A stretch of 42,107 nt of DNA, from contig JANNFX010000222.1 in assembly GCA_031380225.1 (NCBI GenBank), positions 1-42,107 of the forward strand, given 5' to 3'. How positions within the stretch are numbered: position 1 is the stretch's first letter; the number at the start of each line of letters is the position of its first letter. A program made the position numbers and the translations under genes. The notes beneath the pieces are model-generated. The model had not been told where the DNA came from, did not search any database, and saw only the letters and a list, made by a program, of their open reading frames with translations. The stretch comes from JANNFX01 sp031380225 (GTDB taxonomy: Bacteria > Pseudomonadota > Alphaproteobacteria > Rhizobiales > Hyphomicrobiaceae). This document shows, one piece after another, positions 34,081-41,061 of this stretch.

Positions 34081-34560
34081 TTACGCTGGGGAGATATGCG
34101 ATTCGACGAAATAAAGCTGCTGGTCCACGCCGCGTGAGATTTCGGTGAAGAGATCCGCCGTGTCTAAGTCACCGAAGCTAGTGGTCTTGTCGATGGCTTC
34201 GCGCGCTGATTGTCCAAACGCCGCAAGTGCACTGGATACTGCAAAAACGTGTTTCTTGTCCTCAGCGATGCCGAGTGGATACGGTATGAGAAACGAACGC
34301 TCTGCTGCAACTTGCACGCCGCCATGGGCTGTGCCGCCCAATCCGCCTGCACGTTCGGCGATCATGTCAGAATACTTTTCAACTTCTTCAGAAACTGTGT
34401 CGAACAACTTGTGGATGGCAATGAAATTTGCGCCGCGGACATTCCAATGCGCAAGCTTAACCTGTGCATGCAAGTCAATGGCAGCCGCCAAATGCAAGTT
34501 TAAAATCTCGACAGATTGACCGCGGATGTTTTCGGACAGGGTGTTATGCGTTGATTGCAT
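34081..34560 (-). CDS. dps: Dps-like ferritin, DNA-protecting iron storage protein
   Basis: A protein of 159 residues from ATG 34560, with GGAG eight bases ahead; the frame open to 34653 is not needed. The Dps ferroxidase signature is complete: LHAQVKLAHWNVRGANFIAIH, then FDTVSEEVEKYSDMIAERAGGLG, with the His, Asp and Glu ligands shared between subunits. Dps forms a 12-subunit shell, oxidises iron with hydrogen peroxide, and often binds DNA. The N-terminal tail is short and has few basic residues, so DNA binding may be weak. A canonical EcfG-type promoter lies 76 bases upstream. It is convergent with the glucan synthase gene. Confidence 0.93.
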   Translation of the reverse strand: MQSTHNTLSENIRGQSVEILNLHLAAAIDLHAQVKLAHWNVRGANFIAIHKLFDTVSEEVEKYSDMIAERAGGLGGTAHGGVQVAAERSFLIPYPLGIAEDKKHVFAVSSALAAFGQSAREAIDKTTSFGDLDTADLFTEISRGVDQQLYFVESHISPA

Positions 34561-34636
34561 TGAGCGGACTCCGGGCCGGCCGCGCCTGTCGCGGATCAAA
34601 TTCTGGATCACCGCGGACCACCGATGACTTTGATGC

Positions 34637-34661
34637 AACGCGCCAATCCGCATTAGGTTCC
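34637..34661 (-). promoter_or_regulatory. Predicted sigma-EcfG promoter for dps
   Basis: On the minus strand GGAAC 34661-34657, 16-base spacer, CGTT 34640-34637, 76 bases before the ATG at 34560. Confidence 0.8.
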
Positions 34662-34823
34662 CAGTTGTGTTAGAAAAAGTTTACTCAGACTTCGATACCA
34701 ACCGAAACTCGATCTGCCCAACCTCATGGTAAAAACTACGAGCGCAGCCACGGCAGCAATTAACGTCAGTGCAGTCGCACTAAAGACGACAGGCTTCTTC
34801 GACTTGTCCAATCGATCCGTCAA
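34653..34823 (-). CDS. Possible 56-residue membrane protein
   Basis: A frame from TTG 34823 to TAA 34653 encodes a basic head (TDRLDKSKKP), one hydrophobic helix (VVFSATALTLIAAVAALVVF) and a basic tail (MRLGRSSFGWYRSL). The topology is that of a real small membrane protein, but the start is TTG with only AAAAG ahead of it, and the 3' end overlaps the -35 element of the dps promoter. No family is recognised. Weak support. Confidence 0.35.
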   Translation of the reverse strand: MTDRLDKSKKPVVFSATALTLIAAVAALVVFTMRLGRSSFGWYRSLSKLFLTQLGT

Positions 34824-35084
34824 CTTTTATGTCATAAGCGGCAGTGACCCGAAGTGACCCGATGTGTTGAGTTTTGGATATGAGTGAGTGGGCTGGCAAC
34901 CGAGAGGGTTAAAATTCATTCCTAGATATTGGGATGTGAGCCTTGGTTTCAAGGCCTCGCCAATCGAAGCACCGTGATTTCTCGGGGAACTGCGGGAATT
35001 TGCTTGAATTAGACTTGCAATCGTCCAGACCGCTGTCTGAAGACCCGGCCGTCTGCCACATATTTTAGCGAGAACGAACGAGCG

Positions 35085-35441
35085 TCAACGCCCATCGTGA
35101 TGTTCGCCATTATTGTTATTGGTTCGATTGCGGATTCCAGGTCCGGCTTTGCCGCCAAAACCCATAAGTAGATCGGGACCGCCAAATCCATCGCTACCAT
35201 TGTATGGATTCATTCCACCAAAATTCCGGCTGCCGGCCCGGTGCCGATTATTGTGTTGGCGGCGATCGTTGTGGCCCCAGCCACGCCGGTCGCCGGAAGA
35301 GGCAAGATTCCCATCTCGTTCGGCGATCGTACCGGCGATCAGAGATTGCGGCCGAGTAGACTTGGCAGCCCCATCTGCTGGCAAGTGCAACGTCAACGCA
35401 GCCAGCGCCGCAAACAATGTGACCCAAACGAGCTTCTTCAT
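35085..35441 (-). CDS. Secreted Asn/Gly/Arg-rich hypothetical protein
   Basis: A protein of 118 residues from ATG 35441, with AAGGA upstream. The signal peptide (MKKLVWVTLFAALAALTLHLPADGAA) leads to a mature part that is rich in Asn, Gly, Arg and His (GHNDRRQHNNRHRAGS, GGMNPYNGSDGFGGPD, NRTNNNNGEHHDGR), low in complexity and probably disordered. No family is recognised. A canonical EcfG-type site lies 174 bases upstream and a possible short ORF fills the leader. The neighbouring secreted protein at 35723 has a similar style. Confidence 0.65.
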   Translation of the reverse strand: MKKLVWVTLFAALAALTLHLPADGAAKSTRPQSLIAGTIAERDGNLASSGDRRGWGHNDRRQHNNRHRAGSRNFGGMNPYNGSDGFGGPDLLMGFGGKAGPGIRNRTNNNNGEHHDGR

Positions 35442-35491
35442 ACCAGCATCCTTCGATTTTCTAGTTTATCAATGACACTGAAAGCCGCAAG

Positions 35492-35587
35492 TTAGGAAGC
35501 AACAAAGTTGAAGACTGGATTTAACAGTGCGGCAGGATGAGGACACGCAACGTCGGTCAGCCGTCGTTGGTTTGCGGGCATTGCCAT
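35492..35587 (-). CDS. Possible 31-residue leader ORF
   Basis: ATG 35587 has GGAGAG eight bases ahead and the frame runs 31 residues to TAA 35492, between the EcfG-type promoter at 35615-35639 and the secreted-protein gene. The peptide (MAMPANQRRLTDVACPHPAA...) matches nothing known to me. Its ribosome binding site and position in the leader are the only support. Confidence 0.3.
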   Translation of the reverse strand: MAMPANQRRLTDVACPHPAALLNPVFNFVAS

Positions 35588-35614
35588 GTGGACTCTCCAT
35601 AAGCTTGACAGGTC

Positions 35615-35639
35615 AACGTTTCGGCGCAGCCTGAGTTCC
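35615..35639 (-). promoter_or_regulatory. Predicted sigma-EcfG promoter for the 35441 gene
   Basis: On the minus strand GGAAC 35639-35635, 16-base spacer, CGTT 35618-35615. The leader to the ATG at 35441 would be about 165 bases. Confidence 0.7.
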
Positions 35640-35671
35640 GATGTACGCGCCAAATGCAGCCTTCAACGAAA

Positions 35672-35699
35672 CGGGCCCCCAACTGTCGTTGGAGGCCCG
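35672..35699 (-). terminator. Terminator of the 36109-35723 gene
   Basis: On the minus strand a 12-bp stem (CGGGCC + TCCAAC pairing with GTTGGG + GGCCCG, one G-U) around a four-base loop, followed by TTTCGTT, 24 bases past the stop. Confidence 0.75.
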
Positions 35700-35722
35700 C
35701 AAAGTGGGACTAGGCGTAATTT

Positions 35723-36109
35723 TTAGCCGATGCAATTATAGTACTGCGAACGCCAATAACGGCTGCCAGTGTACTTCCACTTGCGGTATTGGTAACCGCA
35801 GCCGGAGCTGTTGTCACCGAGGTTCAGATAGATGCCGAAACCTCCATTCCGGTTGTAACGGCGGTAGCCATTGTTGTAGTAGGAGTGATTGGATCCACGA
35901 TAGCGATGATTCCAATTTCCGTCTTCATTGCGCAGTCCGCCGCGATGACGCAGACCACGGTTTGCACGGTTGTCAGACAACACATTGTGCAGATTGGGGT
36001 TATCTGCGCGGACTTCGGCACTTGCACTTGACGGCATTGAAGCGATGCCGGCGAGAGAAATGAAGGCCGCTGCTGCGAGTGCTGTATATTTCGATGTCAT
36101 CATACGCAT
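35723..36109 (-). CDS. Secreted Tyr/Asn/Arg-rich hypothetical protein
   Basis: A protein of 128 residues from ATG 36109 with AAAGGG ahead. The signal peptide (YTALAAAAFISLAGIASMPSSASA) is followed by a mature part rich in Asn, Arg, Tyr and Gly (NRANRGLRHRGGLRNEDGNW, SYYNNGYRRYNRNGG). It ends with a Cys-containing segment GCGYQYRKWKYTGSRYWRSQYYNC, whose two Cys might pair. The C-terminus resembles the short secreted proteins common in rhizobia, but I cannot name a family. A GGAAC-N16-AGTT site is 117 bases upstream. Confidence 0.65.
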   Translation of the reverse strand: MRMMTSKYTALAAAAFISLAGIASMPSSASAEVRADNPNLHNVLSDNRANRGLRHRGGLRNEDGNWNHRYRGSNHSYYNNGYRRYNRNGGFGIYLNLGDNSSGCGYQYRKWKYTGSRYWRSQYYNCIG

Positions 36110-36225
36110 TTAAATGCCCTTTCAAGTGTTAAGAACTCCAACAGTGCGAACGAGCCGCGACGGTTGGGGTTCGTGGATTCGGATTAACGGCACCGCCGTA
36201 GATCAATCCGTTCCTCACGTGGTTA

Positions 36226-36250
36226 AACTCTGAGGTGGTGGCTTTGTTCC
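36226..36250 (-). promoter_or_regulatory. Possible sigma-EcfG promoter for 36109-35723
   Basis: On the minus strand GGAAC 36250-36246, 16-base spacer, AGTT 36229-36226. It is divergent from the site at 36285. Confidence 0.55.
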
Positions 36251-36284
36251 AAATGCCGCGATTGCTCAGCAGCAGGATGCGATC

Positions 36285-36309
36285 GGAACCGATCAAGACA
36301 CAGCGCGTT
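36285..36309 (+). promoter_or_regulatory. Predicted sigma-EcfG promoter for 36377-36688
   Basis: GGAAC 36285-36289, 16-base spacer, CGTT 36306-36309, 67 bases before the GTG at 36377. Confidence 0.7.
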
Positions 36310-36376
36310 GTTAGCCAACGAACTTGTGCAAATCTGCGCTTGGTTCGTATCGCATCACTACGTTGGGAGATGTCAT

Positions 36377-36688
36377 GTGAAGCAACGTCCCGCACACGAA
36401 GCAATTGCAGATGATGAGTGCAACATGGTGTCGCCAAACGGCCTTGTCGGACGCAATCCGGAAAGCGCCGAATTTGTTCAGATGCGGATTCGGGTCATCG
36501 CTCTTGAGAATTTGTTGATTGCGTTACTCTCAGAAGCGTCTGATCGCCAACTCGATCTGATCCGGGAGATGGCGATTTTTATTTCGCCGAGGCCTGGCTT
36601 CACAACGCATCCGCTCACTACTCACGCGGCATCACATATGGTCGATCTGGTTGAGCGTGCTGAGCGGGTTCGGATGGCGCCGATTTGA
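36377..36688 (+). CDS. Hypothetical protein, soluble and helical
   Basis: A protein of 103 residues from GTG 36377, with GGGAGA eight bases upstream; the frame open from 36308 overlaps the promoter. The sequence has a helix with alternating hydrophobics (VQMRIRVIALENLLIALLSEAS), then DRQLDLIREMAIFISPRPGFTTHP and a last helix. No signal peptide or membrane span is evident and no family is recognised. It is a single gene with a canonical EcfG-type promoter, the rightmost such site in the window. Confidence 0.6.
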   Translation: MKQRPAHEAIADDECNMVSPNGLVGRNPESAEFVQMRIRVIALENLLIALLSEASDRQLDLIREMAIFISPRPGFTTHPLTTHAASHMVDLVERAERVRMAPI

Positions 36689-36839
36689 GTTGCATCGGGG
36701 CGCATTCGAATTGATTGGGGAGCTGCACCAGATCAATCAATCTGGATGTTGATAGTATTCAGCTGGGCAGGATTAAGCCATGAGAAAGCTGCACTTGCAA
36801 CGGACCCGCGTGTTAAGTCGTCGCCAAAACAGCATTCAT

Positions 36840-37406
36840 TCATCGGGACATTTGCGCAATTTTTGCCACCCGGTCGCCAACCGACACGCGCCCGTCCTGA
36901 ACGACACGCGCATAGATGCCGCGTAACCTGAGCCGCCGACCTTCACCAGTATTGACGAAAACGGTGGCTTCGCGGCCGTATCGTTCCACGAAATTTGCGC
37001 AGCCGTTGTGCGGCGTACCGGTGACCTCGATGATGGCGGTGCCGATGGATAAACGTTGGCCAACAGGCAAGTTGCCCGGCGTTAAGTCGAGGTCGATAAA
37101 GAGATTGTCTCCTGCCGGAGCCCAGTTGCCGCGCTGACCGGCAATGAGCGCGATGCAGCGCGCATTCATGATGCAAACTTGAACATCGGGGTGAGGCTTG
37201 CCGTCGTCGGCCGTCTTCCAACAGCCTTGAGCCCAAGCGTCACCATGCGTGCCGCCTGCCAAACTAATCTCGCAACTTTCAAGTTCACGCCGCTCGCCTG
37301 GACTGGGGCGGACGACAATGGCTCGAAGTACGCCATAGTCCGCTGGTGAAGCGATAATTTCAGCGAGGCCAGCGTGAAGCTCCTCGAGGGTCAGGTGTCT
37401 TGGCAT
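36840..37406 (-). CDS. MOSC-domain protein
   Basis: A protein of 188 residues. The MOSC beta-barrel domain is clear: SLAGGTHGDAWAQGCW at residues 48-63, then ARCIALIAG, then DLDLTPGNLPVGQRLSIGTAIIEVTG, and the conserved Cys in TPHNGCANFVERYG. MOSC proteins handle sulphur bound to the molybdenum cofactor or reduce N-hydroxylated compounds with it. This is a stand-alone short form with no redox partner domain. It follows the Fae-like gene by 24 bases on the same strand, so the two are likely co-transcribed. No EcfG-type promoter was seen. Confidence 0.85.
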   Translation of the reverse strand: MPRHLTLEELHAGLAEIIASPADYGVLRAIVVRPSPGERRELESCEISLAGGTHGDAWAQGCWKTADDGKPHPDVQVCIMNARCIALIAGQRGNWAPAGDNLFIDLDLTPGNLPVGQRLSIGTAIIEVTGTPHNGCANFVERYGREATVFVNTGEGRRLRLRGIYARVVQDGRVSVGDRVAKIAQMSR

Positions 37407-37430
37407 TCGTCATCCCCAATCGGCAGCGGA

Positions 37431-37970
37431 TCAATAGTCAATCACGTCTTCGAGCGCATAGTGTTTGATCGTTTTGCGATTGGCCAACAGTTGGTCAACC
37501 GTTGGCTCTCCCCGCATTGCCCGCCCGATAGCGATCTTGGTGGCTTCATAGTTCGTGCGGTAAAGATCTTTCTTGTCGAGGTTGGGGTCTTCCGCGCAAC
37601 GCAAATCGAGCCAAACTGTGAAAATCATGCAGAGATCGTCAAGGCCATCTTTCGGCAAAGTGCCGTCGGCGATGCTATCGACGATGCCGTCTCCAATGGC
37701 GGCCTGAACGACGCCGCCCAACAGGTCGACATAGGCCGCACTTGGAATTGTGACCTTGGTCGTCATGATCGCCGGCGGCCGCACCATCTGATTGAGATCG
37801 CGGATGACGAACATGCGGGTGTGTCCGACCGCTTGCCCCATCATGGATGCAAACGCATGGCCGACGGGCCCGCGCACCGATCCAATCAGAATCTCAGGCA
37901 TGGCGTCGGTGGCTTGGCCGGGAGCCGCTAAAACTGTTGCTTCGCCAGCTCGGAACCAGATTTCAGACAT
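37431..37970 (-). CDS. Formaldehyde-activating enzyme-like (Fae family) protein
   Basis: A protein of 179 residues with the Fae fold throughout: EILIGSVRGPVGHAFASMM, then MTTKVTIPSAAYVDLLGGVVQAAIGDGIVDSIADG, and YRTNYEATKIAIGRAMRGEP. True Fae joins formaldehyde to tetrahydromethanopterin. In that enzyme a His sits just before the IDLIIG motif and is thought to be catalytic; here the aligned residues are AMPEILIG, so the His is Met. This form may have another role or substrate. It is the first gene of a pair with the MOSC gene; no other C1 or methanopterin genes are in the window. Confidence 0.85.
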   Translation of the reverse strand: MSEIWFRAGEATVLAAPGQATDAMPEILIGSVRGPVGHAFASMMGQAVGHTRMFVIRDLNQMVRPPAIMTTKVTIPSAAYVDLLGGVVQAAIGDGIVDSIADGTLPKDGLDDLCMIFTVWLDLRCAEDPNLDKKDLYRTNYEATKIAIGRAMRGEPTVDQLLANRKTIKHYALEDVIDY

Positions 37971-38317
37971 CGAAATTCCCCTTCGTTTGGTGTTTAATCA
38001 ACTTTGCGCCGCAAGCGGGCGAGAACGCCCTTCGCGTCGCGTAAGATTTCACGGGCAGCGTAGGATTAAGTTTCCATCGACTTAGAATCCGGACGGCGGG
38101 CCGGGCTGTTCGTATTCCATCGTCGCCGGTTGTATGGTTAGCGTTATCTGCCTTCCGCCGCTGAGAACAATTCATTTTATTCATTTGAACTGTCCGCCGG
38201 ACCCAAACCCGCCAGTTCTTGACCTGAAGTATACTCCCCACAGCTTGCCATTTCGCTATAATGTGGCTTTCAATAGGCTTGCCCGCAAGGGACGGATTGT
38301 ATCTGAGGCTAGGTAGT
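37971..38317. other. Divergent intergenic region between the Fae-like and FIST genes
   Basis: No gene recognised. A TATAAT at 38257-38262 could be the -10 of a housekeeping promoter for the FIST gene, but no good -35 is at the right distance. No GGAAC-type site was seen. Confidence 0.35.
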
Positions 38318-39526
38318 GTGGACGAGACATCGTGGGTTCGCGGAACAAGCGGCATTCGAGTAGCATCGAGTTATGCGCCGACTGCAGTCCGAGCCGTGGC
38401 AGAATTGAGCGCAAAGTTTGCGCCAGACGGGCAGTCGGTTGCTGGGCAGGCTATTGACCATTTACTGTTGTTTTTCTCACCCGAGCAGAATCCTGAAGAG
38501 CTGGCCTTGCTGTTGGGTGCCGCATTTCCCGGCATCCCATTGTCGGGCTGTTCAACAGCGGGAGAAATCGGGCCGCCGGGCATGTCGATGGGTGGGGTTG
38601 TGCTGATCGGGTTCCCGGCTGCATCGTTTCATGTCCACACCGGCTTAATTGAAGGCGTGTGTGCGGTCGCGGTTGAGCGGGCCTCTGAAACAGTTCGCAA
38701 GCTGAAATCAAAGATCAGGAATGATCAAAGCCGGCCAGCGGGCGAACGGGCGTTTGCGCTCATGCTGGTCGATGGCTTGTCCAATTCGGAAGAGACACTT
38801 GTGGCCTCGGTTCACTGGGCGCTTGACGATGTGCAGTTGGTCGGAGGATCGGCGGGTGACTCACTGGCGTTCCAGCGCACGGCTTTGATTTATGACGGCC
38901 GTGTCGTTCATGATGCAGCGGTCGTGCTGCTTGTCGAGACCGACGTTCCATTCCGCGTTTTCAAAACACAAAATTTTACACCAACTCCGGTCAAACTTGT
39001 CGTGACCTCGGCAGATACTGAAAAGCGAATTGTCTATGAACTAAATGCTGAGCCGGCTGCACGGGAATATGCGTCTGCAATCGGACTTATGCCCGACGAT
39101 CTGGGTCCGTTTAGTTTCGCCTCGCATCCGTTAGTCGTAAAGGTTGGGGGAGACTATTATTGCCGGTCGATCCGCAACATGAATGCCGATGGCAGCTTGA
39201 CATTTTTTTGCGCCATTGACGAAGGCTTAGTTTTCACCGTCGCCGAGCCCCAAGACATGCTGCGCGCGACGGCAACAGTCCTCGATGATATCTCGGAGTC
39301 GCTCGGCGGCATTGATATGGTGCTGGGGTTTGATTGTATCTTGCGCCGTCTTGATGCCGAAAATCGCCAAACGCGTCATCTGATGGAGGAGCTGTACCGT
39401 AAGCATAATGTCTGCGGCTTTCATACCTATGGCGAACAGTTCAATGCGATGCACTTGAATCAGACGTTGACCGGAATTGCGTTTGCAACCGGTGGGCGGG
39501 TGCCAGGCACGGGAGATCAGTCATGA
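38318..39526 (+). CDS. FIST-domain signal input protein
   Basis: A protein of 402 residues from GTG 38318, with AGGCTAGG ahead; the frame open from 38261 has no binding site. It is a FIST_N plus FIST_C protein: LLLFFSPEQNPEELALLLG, then PLSGCSTAGEIG, then VGGSAGDSLAFQRTALIYDG, and FDCILRRLDAE and CGFHTYGEQFNAMHLNQTLTGIA at the end. FIST domains are thought to bind small ligands such as amino acids and to pass the signal to a kinase. The stop overlaps the ATG of the hybrid kinase in ATGA, so the pair is a translationally coupled sensor-transmitter module. Confidence 0.9.
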   Translation: MDETSWVRGTSGIRVASSYAPTAVRAVAELSAKFAPDGQSVAGQAIDHLLLFFSPEQNPEELALLLGAAFPGIPLSGCSTAGEIGPPGMSMGGVVLIGFPAASFHVHTGLIEGVCAVAVERASETVRKLKSKIRNDQSRPAGERAFALMLVDGLSNSEETLVASVHWALDDVQLVGGSAGDSLAFQRTALIYDGRVVHDAAVVLLVETDVPFRVFKTQNFTPTPVKLVVTSADTEKRIVYELNAEPAAREYASAIGLMPDDLGPFSFASHPLVVKVGGDYYCRSIRNMNADGSLTFFCAIDEGLVFTVAEPQDMLRATATVLDDISESLGGIDMVLGFDCILRRLDAENRQTRHLMEELYRKHNVCGFHTYGEQFNAMHLNQTLTGIAFATGGRVPGTGDQS

Positions 39527-40890
39527 GCACTACCCGACGCTCAGGCACGCCTTACGACCCCGCCGCACAGCGCGAAATCGACAAGCTTGCCAAGATCAAT
39601 GCCGCTCTTTTGAACCGCGTTGAGCGCTCAATGGATCAACAAGCCAATGCCTTTTCGCTGTTTCAGACAGCGATCAACCTCGAATCTCAAGTGAGGCTTA
39701 GAACAGAAGCTTTGAAGACGGCGCTATTGCGTCTTGAGACAGCAAATTTCGAGTTGGTTGATGCCCGCGATGCGGCTGAGCGTGCGAACCGTTTTAAGAC
39801 GCGTTTTTTTACGGCTGTCGGTCACGATCTGCTGCAACCATTGCATGCGGCGCGGCTTTCGTTGTCCGCCATGGGTGATGAAATGTCGGCCCAACAGTCG
39901 CAGCGTTTGGCTGAGCAACTCGATCATTCGCTGTCAACAATCGAGGATCTGCTGCGGCAATTGCTAGATCTCTCGAAACTTGAAGCTGGCGTCGTGAAGC
40001 CGTCGCTGGTTACGACAGCTTTAATGCCGCTGTTCGAGGCAGTCGCGGCCGGTGTGCGTCCCATCGCGTTGTCAAAAGGAATTTTGTTGACGGTCCGCAC
40101 GACAACTGCGCTCACCCGCAGCGATCCGTTGATGCTTCGCCGCATTTTACAGAATCTTCTCGCCAACGCTGTCAATTATACGGACCGCGGCCGCGTGCTC
40201 CTTGCGGCCCGGCAGCGCGTTGATGGGATCAGGATCGAAGTTTGGGATACGGGCAGCGGCATCGAGCCAACAGAGCAAGAGCGTATCTTCGAAGAATTTC
40301 ATCGCGGTGGCACCCAGGCCGAAACCGGCAAGGTCACGGGATTCGGATTGGGATTGGCTATCGTCCAGCGCATGTCGGAAGCCCTCAGCCATCGAGTCGA
40401 ACTGAAATCGTGGCCAGGACGCGGTACCCGTTTCAGTGTTACCGTTCCTGATATGGGGCATGGGTCACTTCCCGCAGCACAAGCCAGCCGGTCACCGGCT
40501 CCAGAAGCCTATGGCTTCAATGCGGCGCCAGTGGTCATCATCGACAACGACCGCTCGGTGCGTGAAGCAATGCAATCTCTATTAACCCATTGGGGCTGTG
40601 ATACGCGCATTGCCGCCAGCCTCGGTGATCTCGATCGTCTAATTTATGATGATCCCCAATTCCACCCTGTGTTGGTACTTGCAGACTATCACTTGGACGG
40701 CGGCGAGACCGGGTTGGCTGCGGTGGCTAAATTGCGTTCCGCATTCAGTCCAGTTCTTCCAGGTATTATCGTCACCGCCGACTACGCTGACCATACGGCT
40801 ATGCAATCGCTAGATGCAGGCTGCGAGTTATTGCGAAAGCCCGTCCGGCCTGCCGAGCTGCGCGCTTTGATGCAGCATGTCTTGCGCTGA
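39523..40890 (+). CDS. Hybrid histidine kinase with C-terminal receiver
   Basis: A protein of 455 residues starting in the ATGA overlap with the FIST gene. A coiled coil (residues about 20-95) precedes the HisKA helix with acceptor His101 in AVGHDLLQPLHAARL. The HATPase domain follows, with N-box RRILQNLLANAVNYT near 206, WDTGSGI, and FGLGLAIVQ. The receiver (about 340-455) has phospho-acceptor Asp388 in LADYHLDGG, VTADY, and RKPVRP. There are no membrane segments, so it is cytosolic, as is usual for kinases paired with FIST proteins. The HDLLQPL motif is of the type seen in the NahK-like hybrid kinases. The partner output protein is not in view. Confidence 0.92.
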   Translation: MSTTRRSGTPYDPAAQREIDKLAKINAALLNRVERSMDQQANAFSLFQTAINLESQVRLRTEALKTALLRLETANFELVDARDAAERANRFKTRFFTAVGHDLLQPLHAARLSLSAMGDEMSAQQSQRLAEQLDHSLSTIEDLLRQLLDLSKLEAGVVKPSLVTTALMPLFEAVAAGVRPIALSKGILLTVRTTTALTRSDPLMLRRILQNLLANAVNYTDRGRVLLAARQRVDGIRIEVWDTGSGIEPTEQERIFEEFHRGGTQAETGKVTGFGLGLAIVQRMSEALSHRVELKSWPGRGTRFSVTVPDMGHGSLPAAQASRSPAPEAYGFNAAPVVIIDNDRSVREAMQSLLTHWGCDTRIAASLGDLDRLIYDDPQFHPVLVLADYHLDGGETGLAAVAKLRSAFSPVLPGIIVTADYADHTAMQSLDAGCELLRKPVRPAELRALMQHVLR

Positions 40891-41061
40891 CAAAGCGCGG
40901 CCGCGGCGTTAACCTCAACAGTGGTTAACCAGTGTACGAATTTTTCGAATTGGTCATTGCAGCCAGTTGCGATGCAGGCGACATTTGATGGGGTTTTGCC
41001 CGCGGGCCGCCGCGGGCCGCGCACCGCCGCGGCGCTCGGATCAATGTAGGGAAGGCTAGTT

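Larger units (their letters stand above)
34561..35084. other. Intergenic region holding the Dps promoter and one possible small ORF
   Basis: It contains the EcfG-type promoter at 34637-34661 and a doubtful minus-strand ORF at 34653-34823. I see nothing else recognisable from 34824 to 35084. Confidence 0.5.

Noticed and set aside
36129..36437. Minus-strand ORF of 102 codons
   Set aside because: It covers the divergent promoters and the start of the 36377 gene, with no recognisable protein features.
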